The notes beneath the pieces were generated by a model, which was given only the letters and a program-made list of their open reading frames with translations, was not told the origin of the DNA and did no database searches. Below are positions 1 through 11,645 of a stretch of DNA of 64,000 bases, one piece after another. A program made the translations under genes and the position numbers. Source of the DNA: Selaginella moellendorffii (Eukaryota; Streptophyta; Lycopodiopsida; Selaginellales; Selaginellaceae); contig NW_003314261.1 in the NCBI RefSeq assembly GCF_000143415.4, positions 496,001 to 560,000 on the forward strand, written 5' to 3'. The first letter of the stretch is position 1. Each line of letters starts with the position of its first letter.

Positions 1-1475
1 CTTTACCCAAACTCTAACCACGAGTATATGGTCAAAGGAGGTCTTATATAATATTTTAAAGGAATATTATAGAATCTTTTTGTATTTCAAATTCTTGGGA
101 TGAAGGCAATTGGCTAGGATCTCATTAATGTTGCATAAGGGTTATAAGAATGAATAAATTAGCTTAGAGAGACAAATATATAGCCCAAAATGCAAGTCAC
201 TTGCACTTGCTTTTATCATATATGTTGAATGGCCACTGTCAATACCTCATTATTCATAACACCTATCTCCTAGATTATGGGATGAAAAAACATTTAAGCT
301 AATTTGTAAAGATATTTATCAAGAGTGAATCAAATAAAAAATAAGGATTACACCTATTGCATTAACATAGCTTCTTTACTATGATCTAAGCCAAACCTCC
401 CTCACTTTGCTTAGCAATAGCTTCCTTGCTCTATTATGCCCAATATTTCCCAGCTTTGATCGATTTACAAAGCTACAATCCTTGCCTATGAATGATATTT
501 CAAAGTAGAAAACCCTACAAACAATATTAAATATCAATATATTTTATATATTTTTCAAGATCCAAATCACATCCTCATAAAGTAAAGTTGGCTAATATAA
601 GCACAATAGGGTGTAACGAATAAACACTTCAAGATGTCAAAGGTTAAGGATCGTAAAATCATAATTGAAACAATTGTACCAAGAGAAGTTAAAAACTTGA
701 AAGCTTAATGTATTTGATTGCATATGTTTACTAAGATAATTTTAAGAACATTTTTAAACACTGTTAAACCCTTCAGAAAGGGGGTGACCCGTTACCCTCC
801 TTTTTATAATTAACTCTCCTATCGATTTTCTCTAAATCTTTACTATCTTTTAATATAGATTCTCCTATAGGGAATGTAGTCAAACTTTAAGTTTAATCTA
901 TTCTGGGGAAGAAGGGGGCAAAAGAGTTTAGGAATCTATGAACAAATAGCGAACACCCTATTTCTCATGTAGTGAGAAGTTAAAGTTAAGTAAAACTAAG
1001 TAAGAGTTGGTACAATAAGAATGGATCTTAACAAAAAACCTAATTACAACTAAAGCAAAAGATGATCGAATAAACAAAATAAGTTGGTGTAAGCTATAAA
1101 TTTTAATTTCCAATTTGTTAGTTTACCCTACCTATCCAACCACATTTGCCTTTCTAATTAAGTTCCCTTATTAATATTCATGTGAGATGTTAACCAACTC
1201 GTCACAGATTCCTCAAACTCTCTCCCAATCCCCCTTCCTAAGTTAGATTAAATTTAAGGTTCAATTACACTCCCTAGAAACATAAGCAATTAAACACTCT
1301 AAACCTCTAGAAAGGTTCAATTACATTCCCTAGAAACATAAGCAATTAAACACTCTAAACCTCCAAATTCTTACCATCTTATGGTACAATAAAATTTATT
1401 TATGGGACCCTTTAAATCCCAAGCTTTAAATGCATCTCTTAGTTTAGAAACCCAAGGGAAATATCGTGGTTATCA

Positions 1476-1622
1476 GCGACTAAATTTTCTATTCTACTTT
1501 AGTCACTTAACTACACCTCTGACCACTTGGAGAAGTTTCACTCACAACCTTTATAAGTCCTATTTTGGACTTAGGGAATTGCTAGCCTCAAGAATGGCAT
1601 CCATGCTACTCAACCATTGCAC
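1476..1622 (-). repeat. Fragment of the 3' end of the local LTR family
   Basis: On the minus strand this stretch resembles the last ~150 bp of the LTR that ends at 5792 and 11645: the same order of a GCGACTAAATTTT-type end, a TTAGTCACTTAAC-type block and a GCATCCATG block. It is diverged and stops abruptly on both sides, so it is a relic and not a solo LTR. Confidence 0.65.
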
Positions 1623-3101
1623 TCAATTTGGAAGCACCATTGAAGAGTTCCTTCAAGATTTATTATCTCTCTACTATACTTTTCTTATAACCCCAGAATG
1701 CAAGCCACTTGCACTTGCTTTTATCATATATGTTGAATAGCCATTGTTAATACCTCATTATTCATAACACTTACCTCCTAGACTATGGGATGAAAAAACA
1801 TTTAAGCTAATTTGTAAAGATATTTATCAAGAGTGAATCAAATAAAAAATAAGGATTACACCTATTACATTAACATAGCTTCTTTATTATGATCTAAGCT
1901 AAGCTTCCTTCACTTTGCTTAGCAATAGCTTCCTTGCTTTATTATGCCCAATATTTCCCAACTTTGTTCGATTTACAAAGCTACAATCCTTGCCCATGAT
2001 TGATATTTCAAAGTAGAAAACCCTACAAACAATATTAAATATCAATATATATTTATATATTTTTCAAGATCTAAATCACATCCTCATAAAGTAAAGTTGG
2101 CTAATATAAGCACAATAGGGTGTAACGAATAAACTCTTCAAGATGTCAAAGGTTAAGGATTGTAAAATCATGATTGAAACAATTGTACCAAGAGAAGTTA
2201 AAAACTTGAAAGCTTAATGTATTTGATTGCATATGTTTATAGGGAGTGTAGTCAAACTTTAAGTTTAATCTATTTTGGGGAAGAAGGGGGCAAAAGAGTT
2301 TAGGAATCTATGAACAAATAGCGAATACCCTATTTCTCATGTAATGAGAAGTTGAAGCTAAGTAAAACTAAATACAATAAGAATGGATCTTAGCAAAAAA
2401 ACCTAACTACAACTAAAGCAAAAAATGGTCGAATAAACAAAATAAGTCGGTGTAAGTTATAAATTTTAATTTCCAATTTGCTAGTTTACCCTGCCTATCC
2501 AACCACATTTGCCTTTCTAATTAAGTTCCCTTACTAATATTCATGTGAAATGTTAACAAACTCGTCACAAATTCCTCAAACTCTCTCCCAATCCCCCTTC
2601 TTAAATTAGACTAAATTTAAGGTTCAATTACACTCCCTAGAAACATAAACAATTAAACACTCTAAACCTCCAAATTCCTACCATCCTATAGTACAATAAA
2701 ATTTATTCATGAGTCATTTTAATTCCCAAGCCTTAAGTGCATCTCTTAATTTAGAAACCCAAGGGAAACATCGTGGCCTAATAGCCCAATATAAATACCT
2801 TAACTCCCCACCTCTGTCCCAAAGGGAATCTCAAGCTTTTAAGAAAGGGTAAGGACTAATGAGCCTTATGATAGACACTATTTTACTTAAGTTAAAAACA
2901 CTATAGTTAATTAGTTTTTCTTTCCAGAGTGGAAGCTATTTTTTAGCACCTTTTTAAAAAAGTCTATTTAGCACTCCTCAAGTCCATACTTACTCCCACC
3001 CAAAGTTACTAACCACCAATCTTAACCTTAACTCAATTTGGAAGTACTATTGGGGAGTTCTTTCAAGACTTATTATCTCTCTATTATACTTTTTTTATAA
3101 G

Positions 3102-3120
3102 CCCCCCCCCCCCCCCCCCC
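3102..3120. repeat. Poly-C tract of 19 C
   Basis: An uninterrupted run of 19 C follows a TTTTTTTATAAG run. It is a simple homopolymer; its exact length is prone to assembly error. Confidence 0.9.
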
Positions 3121-3496
3121 AATGATCTTTATTAGTATTCAAAGTCTGTCTTGGATTCAATTTTAGATTTAGTCTTATACTCAGTTTTATCTGATGAATT
3201 CTTTATCATTTCGGTCATGATTTTGGGGGATCTTTTAGCATATGACACCTCAATGTATTGGTTTATTATAGTTGCTAAATTGGAAAACAAAATTTATAAC
3301 TTATAGGTGGCAATACAATCTAGTGAGAATTTTGAACCTCTCTTAATTGTTGTTTAGAATGATATATCACCATCAAGTATCCTAGTGGCTAGGCCCATCT
3401 AAAGTGAAAATTGACAACACTAAATTAGCTTTATATAGCCCTATGAGCAAAAAGTATGAAACCTAATAGCATATTATTTAGTAACATATTAATAAT

Positions 3497-3818
3497 TGTA
3501 GCGTAAGCAACTAAATTTTCCATTTTACTTTAATCACTTAACCACATCTTTGACCATATGAAGGCATATCACTCATGACCTCTATAAGTCTTATTCTCAA
3601 CTTATGGACATGCTAGTCCCGAGAATGGCATCTATGCCACTCCACCTTTGCACTTGGTCCAAGTGTTCAATATATCAAATCCTATGGTTAACACCCAAAG
3701 GATACCCATTCAGCTTTATCATATCGGTGGTTCAAAAACACTTGCATCATAGTCCCATCTCTCAAAGACTAGGCCACTCATCCATGAGTGGTCATCCCTT
3801 AACCACATTTTATAAAGA
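3497..3818 (-). repeat. Old minus-strand LTR relic, first piece
   Basis: Reading the minus strand, this is a diverged copy of the 3' end of the LTR family (compare about 5460-5792). It stops at the AAAGA (3814-3818) that borders the young retrotransposon and resumes after the second AAAGA at 11646. The young element therefore interrupted this older LTR. Transition-type differences (C to T, G to A) are common, as expected of an old, methylated plant retroelement. Confidence 0.8.
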
Positions 3819-5792
3819 TGTGAGACACAAAATCCCTAGGCCCCAAAGTGGAGCCGGAAGGGCGCCACATGGTAGTGGCCGAAGCGAGAGCCAAACGAGC
3901 GTAACACGTTTGGACCAAAAGCTCCGACTTGAAAAGTCAAGAGCGGGAGTGGAACTCCCAACGAAGTGCTCGAGGAACGAGCATGAAGCGAGCAAAAGGC
4001 GAGGCTCCAAAAAGGGACCCAAAAGGACCAACACATGACACGTGGGAGTGTCCGAAATGGACTCGAGTTGGAGTCCGAGATGGACTCGAGTTGGAGTCCG
4101 AAGTGGAGTCCGAGATGGACTCGAGTTGGAGTCCGAAGTGGAGTCCGAGATGGACCCGAGTTGGAGTCCGAAGTGGAGTCCGAGGTGGACCCGAGATGGA
4201 CCCGAGTTGGAGTCCGAAGTGGAGTCCGAGATGGAGTCCGAGATGGAGTCCGAGATGGAGTCCGAGGTGGACCCGAGATGGACCCGAGTTGGAGTCCGAA
4301 GTGGAGTCCGAGATGGACCCGAAATGGAGTCCGAGATGGAGTCCGAGATGGACCCGAGATGGAGTCCGAGATGGAGTCCGAGATGGACCCGAAATGGAGT
4401 CCGAGATGGAGTCCGAGATGGAGTCCGAGATGGACCCGAGATGGAGTCCGAGATGGAGTCCGAGATGGACCCGAGATGGACCCGAGATGGAGTCCGAGAT
4501 GGAGTCCGAGATGGAGTCCGAGATGGACCCGAGATGGAGTCCGAGATGGAGTCCGAGATGGACCCGAGATGGACCCGAGATGGAGTCCGAGATGGAGTCC
4601 GAGATGGAGTCCGAGATGGAGTCCGAAGTCGAGACCGAGACCGGGACCGAGACCGAGATCGGGACCGAGACCGAGACCGAGACCGAGATCGGGACCGAGA
4701 CCGAGACCGAGGCCGAGGCCGAGACCGAGCCCGAGCCCGAGTCCGAGTCCGAATCCGAGTCCGAGTCCGAGTCCGAGTCCGAGTCCGGAGCCTGAGAGGG
4801 TGAAAGCCCAAAGCGTTCGTCTCCCAGACCCTGGGGGGTTTGGTGAGCCCCAAAAGTATAGTAGGGGGGAGGACTGCAGTGGAGCCAGTTTGGCCAGGAA
4901 AGGCCAGTTTGGCCCAGGAAGGCCAGACCCAGTGTTGGGTGATGAGCTGCCCATTGGGAAGTCCAAGACTAGAGTGAACACAGACCGACAAGCGGGGTAG
5001 CTTGGTGAAGTGTTCAAGAGCCGGCTCTAGTTCCCCCGGGAGATCGACTGGCCGATGCTCCCAGTCCAAGTGTGGGTGGCACTACCTACTTGGATACCAA
5101 GCGTGGCTCAATGGAACCTCGCTCTAAGCCCATGGCTAGAGCACCTAAAGGCGATGGGTGGGGAGAGTACCCAGGTGGCTCGCGTAAGGCCACGGTGTTC
5201 CGAAATGTTGTCCCAAAGGCCCAGACTGTGGAAAGGAAGAGGAGCAGTCCTCTGGGGTAGTGACCAAGGACACAGTCATGTGGTGAGGAAGTCCCAGAGG
5301 ACCGTGGGACTTAGTGGTCGGGCCTGTGGGCCTCGATCCAGTGGCAGTGTTGGCAAACACGGCCAGGGGCAGAAAGGGACTTGGTAGGAACTGACAAAGG
5401 GACTTTGGGGAAGGCAACTCCCCAGGTCTGTGGGCATCCTAAGGATGCTAAGGAGTGGATCTAGGATGACCACTCGTGGACACATGGCCCAGTCTTGGAG
5501 AGACGGGGTGGTGATGCAAGTGGTGTTGAACCACTAGTGCAGCAAAGGTGAATGGCCATGGCCTTAGCGTAACGGGCCGAGATGTTAGTGGTACCTTTGG
5601 GTGTCGGTCTCAGGACCGGACACGTGGAGCATTTGGACCAGGTGCAAGTGTGGAGTGGCATGGATGCCATTCTTGGGGCTAGCAAGTCCCAAGTCCTGAA
5701 TTGGACTGATGGAGGTTGTGAATGAGACTCCTCCAAGTGGTCGGAGGTGTGGTTAAGTGACTAAAGTAGAATGGAAAATTTAGTCGCTTACA
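3819..5792 (+). repeat. 5' LTR (1974 bp)
   Basis: It starts TGTGAGACAC and ends TCGCTTACA, with short inverted ends (TGT...ACA). It contains a 12/11-bp minisatellite (4050-4626) followed by a hexamer array (4631-4787). Transcription signals could not be fixed. It aligns throughout with 9967-11645. Confidence 0.93.
4050..4787 (+). repeat. LTR-internal minisatellite and hexamer array
   Basis: From 4050 to 4626 the sequence alternates 12-bp GAGTCCGAGATG units with 11-bp GACCCGAGATG units and GAGTTG/GAAGTG variants. From 4631 to 4787 it becomes six-base GAGACC / GAGTCC-type repeats. Stop codons are absent from several frames, which gives long artefactual ORFs of ESEM, RDRD, SPRW or GLGLHLG type on both strands. 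These are consequences of the repeat and not genes. Diverged versions of the array occur at 12480-12605, 12840-13090, 13253-13480 and 14322-14580. Confidence 0.92.
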
Positions 5793-5795
5793 ATT

Positions 5796-5807
5796 TGGTA
5801 TCGGAGC
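5796..5807 (+). other. Primer-binding site, initiator tRNA-Met type
   Basis: TGGTATCGGAGC begins 3 bp after the 5' LTR. It matches the usual plant retroelement site TGGTATCAGAGC (complement of the 3' end of initiator tRNA-Met) at 11 of 12 positions. Confidence 0.85.
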
Positions 5808-8075
5808 TGTTCCTTAGTCCGACTTTTATTGGTGCTCAAGTATATCACCACTAGTGTTGGCATCGGAAGGTCAGAGGAGTGGGCCTATCCTTGAGGAGTA
5901 GCAAGTCTGGAAGACATGGCTCTCCATTACAGTTCATGTGTGAACTTGTAGACGAGGTGGTGGATAGAAAAGGGCCAATAATGGAACGACTTTGGGATCT
6001 TGGGAACAGTGCAAGGTTTTCCTCATTGAGTTGAGGATGTGATCTGGATGAGCATTTGTCTCAGCAAATTGGCTTAGGTTGTTGTGGTAAACAACTAAAG
6101 TTGGGATCACGGGAAAGATAGAGACTCCAAAACAATAAAGGAGTCACAAGATTATCCTCATATAGTTGAGGTTGGTGCTCATGAATGTGAGACCAAAGGT
6201 AATGACCGTGGAAGGTCAAATACGGAAGAGGACTCAAGTCCTTGAAATGGTAGCCGGGGCTACCTCTAATAAATGCTGGAACAACCCAAGGAGTTGGGGG
6301 TGTATTAAGTGGATGAGTTGGTATTCTCATCACATGGACAAGTAGTCCTAAGGGGCAAAGGTTGCCCCCAGAGAACAAAATCAAGTGTCGGAGTAACACT
6401 TGTGAAAATAGTCCTTTTGAGTAGGACCGGAATGCAAGATGTGTATTCCAGTGAGCTAGTGCCTCACAAGTAGGACCTTACGGGTCGGTGGATTAACCAA
6501 GTCCAAAACTGCTAGACGACTCAAGTAGAGTCAAGGGATGGTCCTAAAAAGGACTGAATGAAGCATTTGGACTGAGGTGCGTTGTACCCCACAAAGGATG
6601 GGGGGGGGATCATAGGATCCAAGGATGAGAACAGAGAGTATCTCATCAATGGCAAAATGTGCCATGCTAAAGTTATGGGAAAGGTGTTCCCAGAAGAAAA
6701 CAACTTTGACATAAAGTTGTGTGTGACCTCTATGGGGCAGTGCTAACAAATGGTTGGCATGAGAAAGAGCGGTGTTGGTCTTGGCAAAGACTTAGACACG
6801 AAGGGAAATGTCATAGAGGTAGGCTCGTGGAGCCGATGGTGTGGAGACACCAAATGTGCCAAGGTGTGATACCTTGAGGCTATGTTGGTGGGTTCATGAG
6901 AACCCCTTGCCAAAGGAATCCCAATGGAAATGGGAATGGCATAGCCTAAGCTGTAGAGCATGCAGTTGGAGTGTGGTGACCCAGATAGTGATGGAGGTGT
7001 GAAAGCACCAAGCAATGAGTTGTAGGACTTGACAACTATGAGGCAACTAAGCAAAAGGTGCAAAATAACTGGTTAAACGGGTAGAAGGTAGCTACCCAAG
7101 ACTTCTAGTATAGGGAAGTCGGATATACCCTTACGGGGGATAAGTTGCTTATGTTGCGATATAGTAAGTCAATGTCATAAAAGGAAATACTCATTGTCAA
7201 GAAAGCCATCATTGGGACACCCGAACACTCTAGAACACCAAAAGGTGGTGTTTGATGTCGCGAGGGCAATGGATAAAGCCCAAGGGACTAAGTCCCTAGC
7301 GAATGATGGATAGAAGGTGCTATCCAAATGTCCAAGGTTGCGGAGATAGGAGAGGACTGTCTACCCAAGTTGGACAAAGCCAAAAATGGAATTTTGGCAA
7401 GGCTAGTGATGGGCATGTAAAGGCCCATAAGCAACAACGTAACCCCAGTGTGTGGGATTATAAGCTGAGCATACCCGGATTGAGGAACCACTCCCTGGGC
7501 TATTGGGTAGGTTCATCCCTAAGAATACTTGCTAAGGCATGATAGAAAGTGCAAAGCTATCCTCCTGGTCTGGAGGAGAATGACCGAAGGAAAGGTGTGA
7601 AGCCAAAGGCAAGTAGTGTTGGGATGGAACTGAACCATAGAAATCAAAGGGCATATCCAATAGTGGTTATGAAAGTTGGGAGTGGAGAATCAAGAGGGTG
7701 CTCGAGGATGTTGTTGCTAGCAACCATGATGCCATAGAGAGTCTAAAATATGGAATTGTCCATGTTAGACTATATGGCAACTATAAAGCTTGCGAAAGGG
7801 GAGGCCTTAGCAAGCTGAGGGACAGAGTTCCTTCAAGGTTCCCAAAGACAATTCTAGGTAGCGTAGTACCTAGAAAGGCCAAGTGTAAATGGTTCATGGA
7901 ACGCGCGAAATCAGAGTGGCGCAGCAGAAGCGTGGTCTTGAAGCTTGCCATGAGGCAAGGTTATCAAGGTTAGGGAAGTAGTTCCCGAGTGTTCAAAGAG
8001 AGGGCTTTGAACGAAAGTCGATGGTCAAGGACTTTCACGCTTATGCAGGAACCATGTTACAATGGTCGGAGAACT

Positions 8076-8301
8076 TGCCAAGTGAGATTGGCACGTCGGG
8101 GGAACAAAGACCCTAGTTGAAGGTGATAACTTCAAAAAGGGTGGGCCATGGGGCCGAGCATGGAGGAGTCCATGCATGATCACAGACATGCCAAGTGAGA
8201 TTGGCACGTCGGGGGAACAAAGACCCTAGTTGAAGGTGATAACTTCAAAAAGGGTGGGCCATGGGGCCGAGCATGGAGGAGTCCATGCATGATCACATAT
8301 A
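8076..8301 (+). repeat. 113-bp tandem duplication in the retroelement interior
   Basis: Units 8076-8188 and 8189-8301 are almost identical; a third start (TGTCAAGTGAGA) follows at 8302. The duplication is non-coding. Each unit begins with a small hairpin, TGCCAAgtgagaTTGGCA. Confidence 0.9.
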
Positions 8302-8387
8302 TGTCAAGTGAGAGGACTTGGTAGTGTGGAGGAACTAGGTTCCTAAGCTGTGATCTGTAGCGCGCTTTAAAAATAGGTTGGTGCACC

Positions 8388-8500
8388 GGCGTGGGGAGTC
8401 ACGCCAGGCATCTAGTGTGATGCCGTCCGTAGATGCATATACGGAGGTTGGGTTCGAGTCCCGACCCTCTAGTGCTTGGGTTCGAGTCCCAAATCACTAG
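8388..8500 (+). other. Array of five abutting hairpins, tRNA-like
   Basis: Five inverted repeats follow with 0-2 nt between them: GGCGTG/CACGCC (8388-8405), GGCAT/ATGCC (8407-8424), TCCGT/ACGGA (8426-8445), GGTTGGG/CCCGACC around loop TTCGAGT (8446-8466), and a long CTAGTG-TTGGG / CCCAA-CACTAG stem around the same loop (8469-8500). The last two have the canonical 7-nt T-loop and a GGTTCGAGTCC box-B sequence of tRNA genes. The second to fourth lie in D-arm, anticodon-arm, T-arm order. There is no pairing acceptor stem, so this is not a functional tRNA. It may be a tRNA-derived insert or a structured RNA signal of the element. Confidence 0.6.
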
Positions 8501-9954
8501 GGCGTGGTGATGGTTTGGAATATGAGGACACTCATATTTTGGTGGTCATGGACTCTCAGTGGGGAGACTGGTTTGGGCACACCGCCAAGCGAGGGATGCC
8601 TCGGAGTCGTGATACACGGTTAGATTGCTTAGTGTGAAAGCTCGGCATATCTAACTTGAACGCTTTGGTGCAAGTGGCACCAAAGTCATGGTGAGTGAGA
8701 TGGGGACACCTAATCTCAGTTGCTATGAACCCTTGGCCGTAAGGGCTAGCTTGGGTGCACCGCCAAGTGTGGGGGATGCCCCCGGGGTTATAGTCAACAA
8801 CTTGGAGGTCTAAAAGACCAAGTACCTCTTGGCAACTCTGTTGAGGTGCCAAGGTGAGATCACTAGGTGATCTTATGGCCAGATAAGGACAAGGTCCTTG
8901 GTTGGCTAAGGAATGAAGTTCCTGGTTCAAAATGTTGAAATTGAACTGTTTAAGATGGTGTGGCTTGGTCGTGATGACCAAGTGGGAAGAGCACCTAAGG
9001 GAAATAAACTATGTCCGTCCGATGGCATAGTAAGTCCGAGGAAAGTAGTCTCTATAAAAGACCCATGGGAGGGTCACGAAGTTGGGCCATGGATAGAGCC
9101 CATAGCAGAATATGCTAAAGAGACATACTAGGGGTGAACATCCTTCGGACTTGGCAAAGAAGAGTCTTTGCTATGGAACCGAAAGGATACCTCAAAAATG
9201 GAGGTAGCGATCCGATGTTGCTGGGTGCAACAATCAAGGATAGGAGCAAAGGACTAGTGGCCAAAGTTTGGGCCATGGAATTTAATGGAAGGGATCCAAA
9301 TGGCAAAGTTAGCCAAGGAACACTAATGTGTTCGATGCTAACAGCTTGTGGGAAAGGAAGCGGACTTTCAAGGACGGATTCCTAAGTGCTCCAATTTGGC
9401 GAAGTAAAGGCTCCAAGTGAGGGAGCGGTAAGGTAGCCAAATGATAGGGCCATGGACAGCCCTAGCACAAAGTATGATAAATGGAACTTTGCCCAAGGTG
9501 GCACGAAATAGAAGAGAGGATGATGGTGCCCTCAAGTAATGAACTTCCTAGGATAGGGAAGTGGAGTTGCACAATCTGTGCAATGCAAGGTTTTGGAGAC
9601 ACCTAGAAAATTGACTTCCAAAAAGTCAAAAGAGTAAAAGTTCCAAGGTGCAAACATTCAATAGATGGAAATTGAGACTACTCGAGAAGGAGTAGTGGGA
9701 TTGACTTAGAGAAGGGTCTCTAAGAGGTTTAGCGAGAACTAAACCAATAAAAGGGGAGAACCATTACATGTGGTCCAATCAGTCTCTAAGTTGGAGAGAC
9801 TACGCCCCTTAAAGGATGGACAAGGCATGGTGAGCCTTTGATGTCAAACCATAGACAAAGATTGGCTAGGTGCCAAGGATGGAAATGGTAACACGTGTGG
9901 GTGTTACTTTATGAAAGGGTTTACCGTTCGATGAGGACATCGAACTTCGTCTAT

Positions 9955-9966
9955 GGGTGGTGGAGT
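9955..9966 (+). other. Candidate polypurine tract
   Basis: The 12 bases directly before the 3' LTR, GGGTGGTGGAGT, are purine-rich but carry three T. Position is the main argument; as a polypurine tract it is weak. Confidence 0.5.
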
Positions 9967-11645
9967 TGTGAGACACAAAATCCCTAGGCCCCAAAGTGGA
10001 GCCGGAAGGGCGCCACATGGTAGTGGCCGAAGCGAGAGCCAAACGAGCGTAACACGTTTGGACCAAAAGCTCCGACTTGAAAAGTCAAGAGCGGGAGTGG
10101 AACTCCCAACGAAGTGCTCGAGGAACGAGCATGAAGCGAGCAAAAGGCGAGGCTCCAAAAAGGGACCCAAAAGGACCAACACATGACACGTGGGAGTGTC
10201 CGAAATGGACTCGAGTTGGAGTCCGAGATGGACTCGAGTTGGAGTCCGAAGTGGAGTCCGAGATGGACTCGAGTTGGAGTCCGAAGTGGAGTCCGAGATG
10301 GACCCGAGTTGGAGTCCGAAGTGGAGTCCGAGGTGGACCCGAGATGGACCCGAGTTGGAGTCCGAAGTGGAGTCCGAGATGGAGTCCGAGATGGAGTCCG
10401 AGATGGAGTCCGAGGTGGACCCGAGATGGACCCGAGTTGGAGTCCGAAGTGGAGTCCGAGATGGACCCGAAATGGAGTCCGAGATGGAGTCCGAGATGGA
10501 CCCGAGATGGAGTCCGAGATGGAGTCCGAGATGGACCCGAAATGGAGTCCGAGATGGAGTCCGAGATGGACCCGAGATGGAGTCCGAGATGGAGTCCGAG
10601 ATGGACCCGAGATGGACCCGAGATGGAGTCCGAGATGGAGTCCGAGATGGAGTCCGAGATGGACCCGAGATGGAGTCCGAGATGGAGTCCGAGATGGACC
10701 CGAGATGGACCCGAGANNNNNNNNNNNNNNNNNNNNNNNNNNNNNNNNNNNNNNNNNNNNNNNNNNNNNNNNNNNNNNNNNNNNNNNNNNNNNNNNNNNN
10801 NNNNNNNNNNNNNNNNCAAGACTAGAGTGAACACAGACCGACAAGCGGGGTAGCTTGGTGAAGTGTTCAAGAGCCGGCTCTAGTTCCCCCGGGAGATCGA
10901 CTGGCCGATGCTCCCAGTCCAAGTGTGGGTGGCACTACCTACTTGGATACCAAGCGTGGCTCAATGGAACCTCGCTCTAAGCCCATGGCTAGAGCACCTA
11001 AAGGCGATGGGTGGGGAGAGTACCCAGGTGGCTCGCGTAAGGCCACGGTGTTCCGAAATGTTGTCCCAAAGGCCCAGACTGTGGAAAGGAAGAGGAGCAG
11101 TCCTCTGGGGTAGTGACCAAGGACACAGTCATGTGGTGAGGAAGTCCCAGAGGACCGTGGGACTTAGTGGTCGGGCCTGTGGGCCTCGATCCAGTGGCAG
11201 TGTTGGCAAACACGGCCAGGGGCAGAAAGGGACTTGGTAGGAACTGACAAAGGGACTTTGGGGAAGGCAACTCCCCAGGTCTGTGGGCATCCTAAGGATG
11301 CTAAGGAGTGGATCTAGGATGACCACTCGTGGACACATGGCCCAGTCTTGGAGAGACGGGGTGGTGATGCAAGTGGTGTTGAACCACTAGTGCAGCAAAG
11401 GTGAATGGCCATGGCCTTAGCGTAACGGGCCGAGATGTTAGTGGTACCTTTGGGTGTCGGTCTCAGGACCGGACACGTGGAGCATTTGGACCAGGTGCAA
11501 GTGTGGAGTGGCATGGATGCCATTCTTGGGGCTAGCAAGTCCCAAGTCCTGAATTGGACTGATGGAGGTTGTGAATGAGACTCCTCCAAGTGGTCGGAGG
11601 TGTGGTTAAGTGACTAAAGTAGAATGGAAAATTTAGTCGCTTACA
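9967..11645 (+). repeat. 3' LTR (contains assembly gap)
   Basis: It matches the 5' LTR base for base as far as I can read it, apart from one missing 12-bp unit in the minisatellite. It is interrupted by 100 N. By comparison with the 5' copy (4581-4963) the hidden sequence should be about 383 bp. It ends TCGCTTACA and is followed by AAAGA. Confidence 0.93.
10717..10816. other. Assembly gap (100 N)
   Basis: A run of exactly 100 N inside the minisatellite of the 3' LTR, so a placeholder of unknown true length. Confidence 0.99.

Larger units (their letters stand above)
1..3496. repeat. AT-rich region with an imperfect ~1.5 kb direct repeat
   Basis: No gene is visible. A block at about 191-1470 recurs at about 1699-2790 (offset 1508 bp at the left edge, 1371 bp farther in). 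The second copy lacks about 137 bp (731-867 of the first). The first copy carries an extra 56-bp tandem unit (1258-1313 and 1314-1369) that is single in the second. A third, short echo of the segment around 1620-1690 lies at 3030-3100. Between the copies lies a fragment of the LTR family described below. Neither copy codes for protein. The layout suggests a decayed retroelement or segmental duplication; the family is not identified. Confidence 0.8.
3819..11645 (+). mobile_element. Young non-autonomous LTR retrotransposon (LARD-like)
   Basis: The element has long direct terminal repeats (3819-5792 and 9967-11645) that begin TGTGAGAC and end GCTTACA, and it is flanked by a perfect 5-bp target duplication AAAGA (3814-3818 and 11646-11650). 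A primer-binding site like that for initiator tRNA-Met follows the 5' LTR. The 4.17 kb interior (5793-9966) has no ORF above about 140 codons and nothing resembling gag, protease, reverse transcriptase, RNase H or integrase. It must be mobilised in trans, which fits the large retrotransposon derivative (LARD) class. The two LTRs look identical apart from one 12-bp minisatellite unit and an assembly gap, so insertion was recent. It sits inside an older LTR of the same family in the opposite direction. Whether Ty3/gypsy or Ty1/copia enzymes mobilise it cannot be told from this sequence. Confidence 0.93.

Noticed and set aside
1402-1740. 112-codon ORF in the AT-rich repeat
   Set aside because: It runs across the junction of a repeat copy and an LTR fragment; chance frame.
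3102-3120. Poly-C tract as a quadruplex element
   Set aside because: A pure homopolymer next to an old repeat; no further evidence of function and likely length error.
3810-5069. Very long ORFs on both strands (up to 419 codons) in the LTR, rich in RTRTR, GLGLGL, ESEME or SPRW
   Set aside because: They are frames kept open by the 12/11-bp and 6-bp repeats; the same occurs in the 3' LTR at 9984-10922. No domain, no codon signal.
5055-5736. ORFs of 60-110 codons in the LTR, repeated at 10908-11589
   Set aside because: Identical in both LTRs, overlapping on both strands, no recognisable protein.
8076-8301. CRISPR-like or satellite array
   Set aside because: Only two units without spacers; a simple tandem duplication in a plant retroelement.
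6061-9385. Many 60-141-codon ORFs in the retroelement interior
   Set aside because: None resembles gag or pol; scattered over all frames as expected by chance in sequence of this composition.
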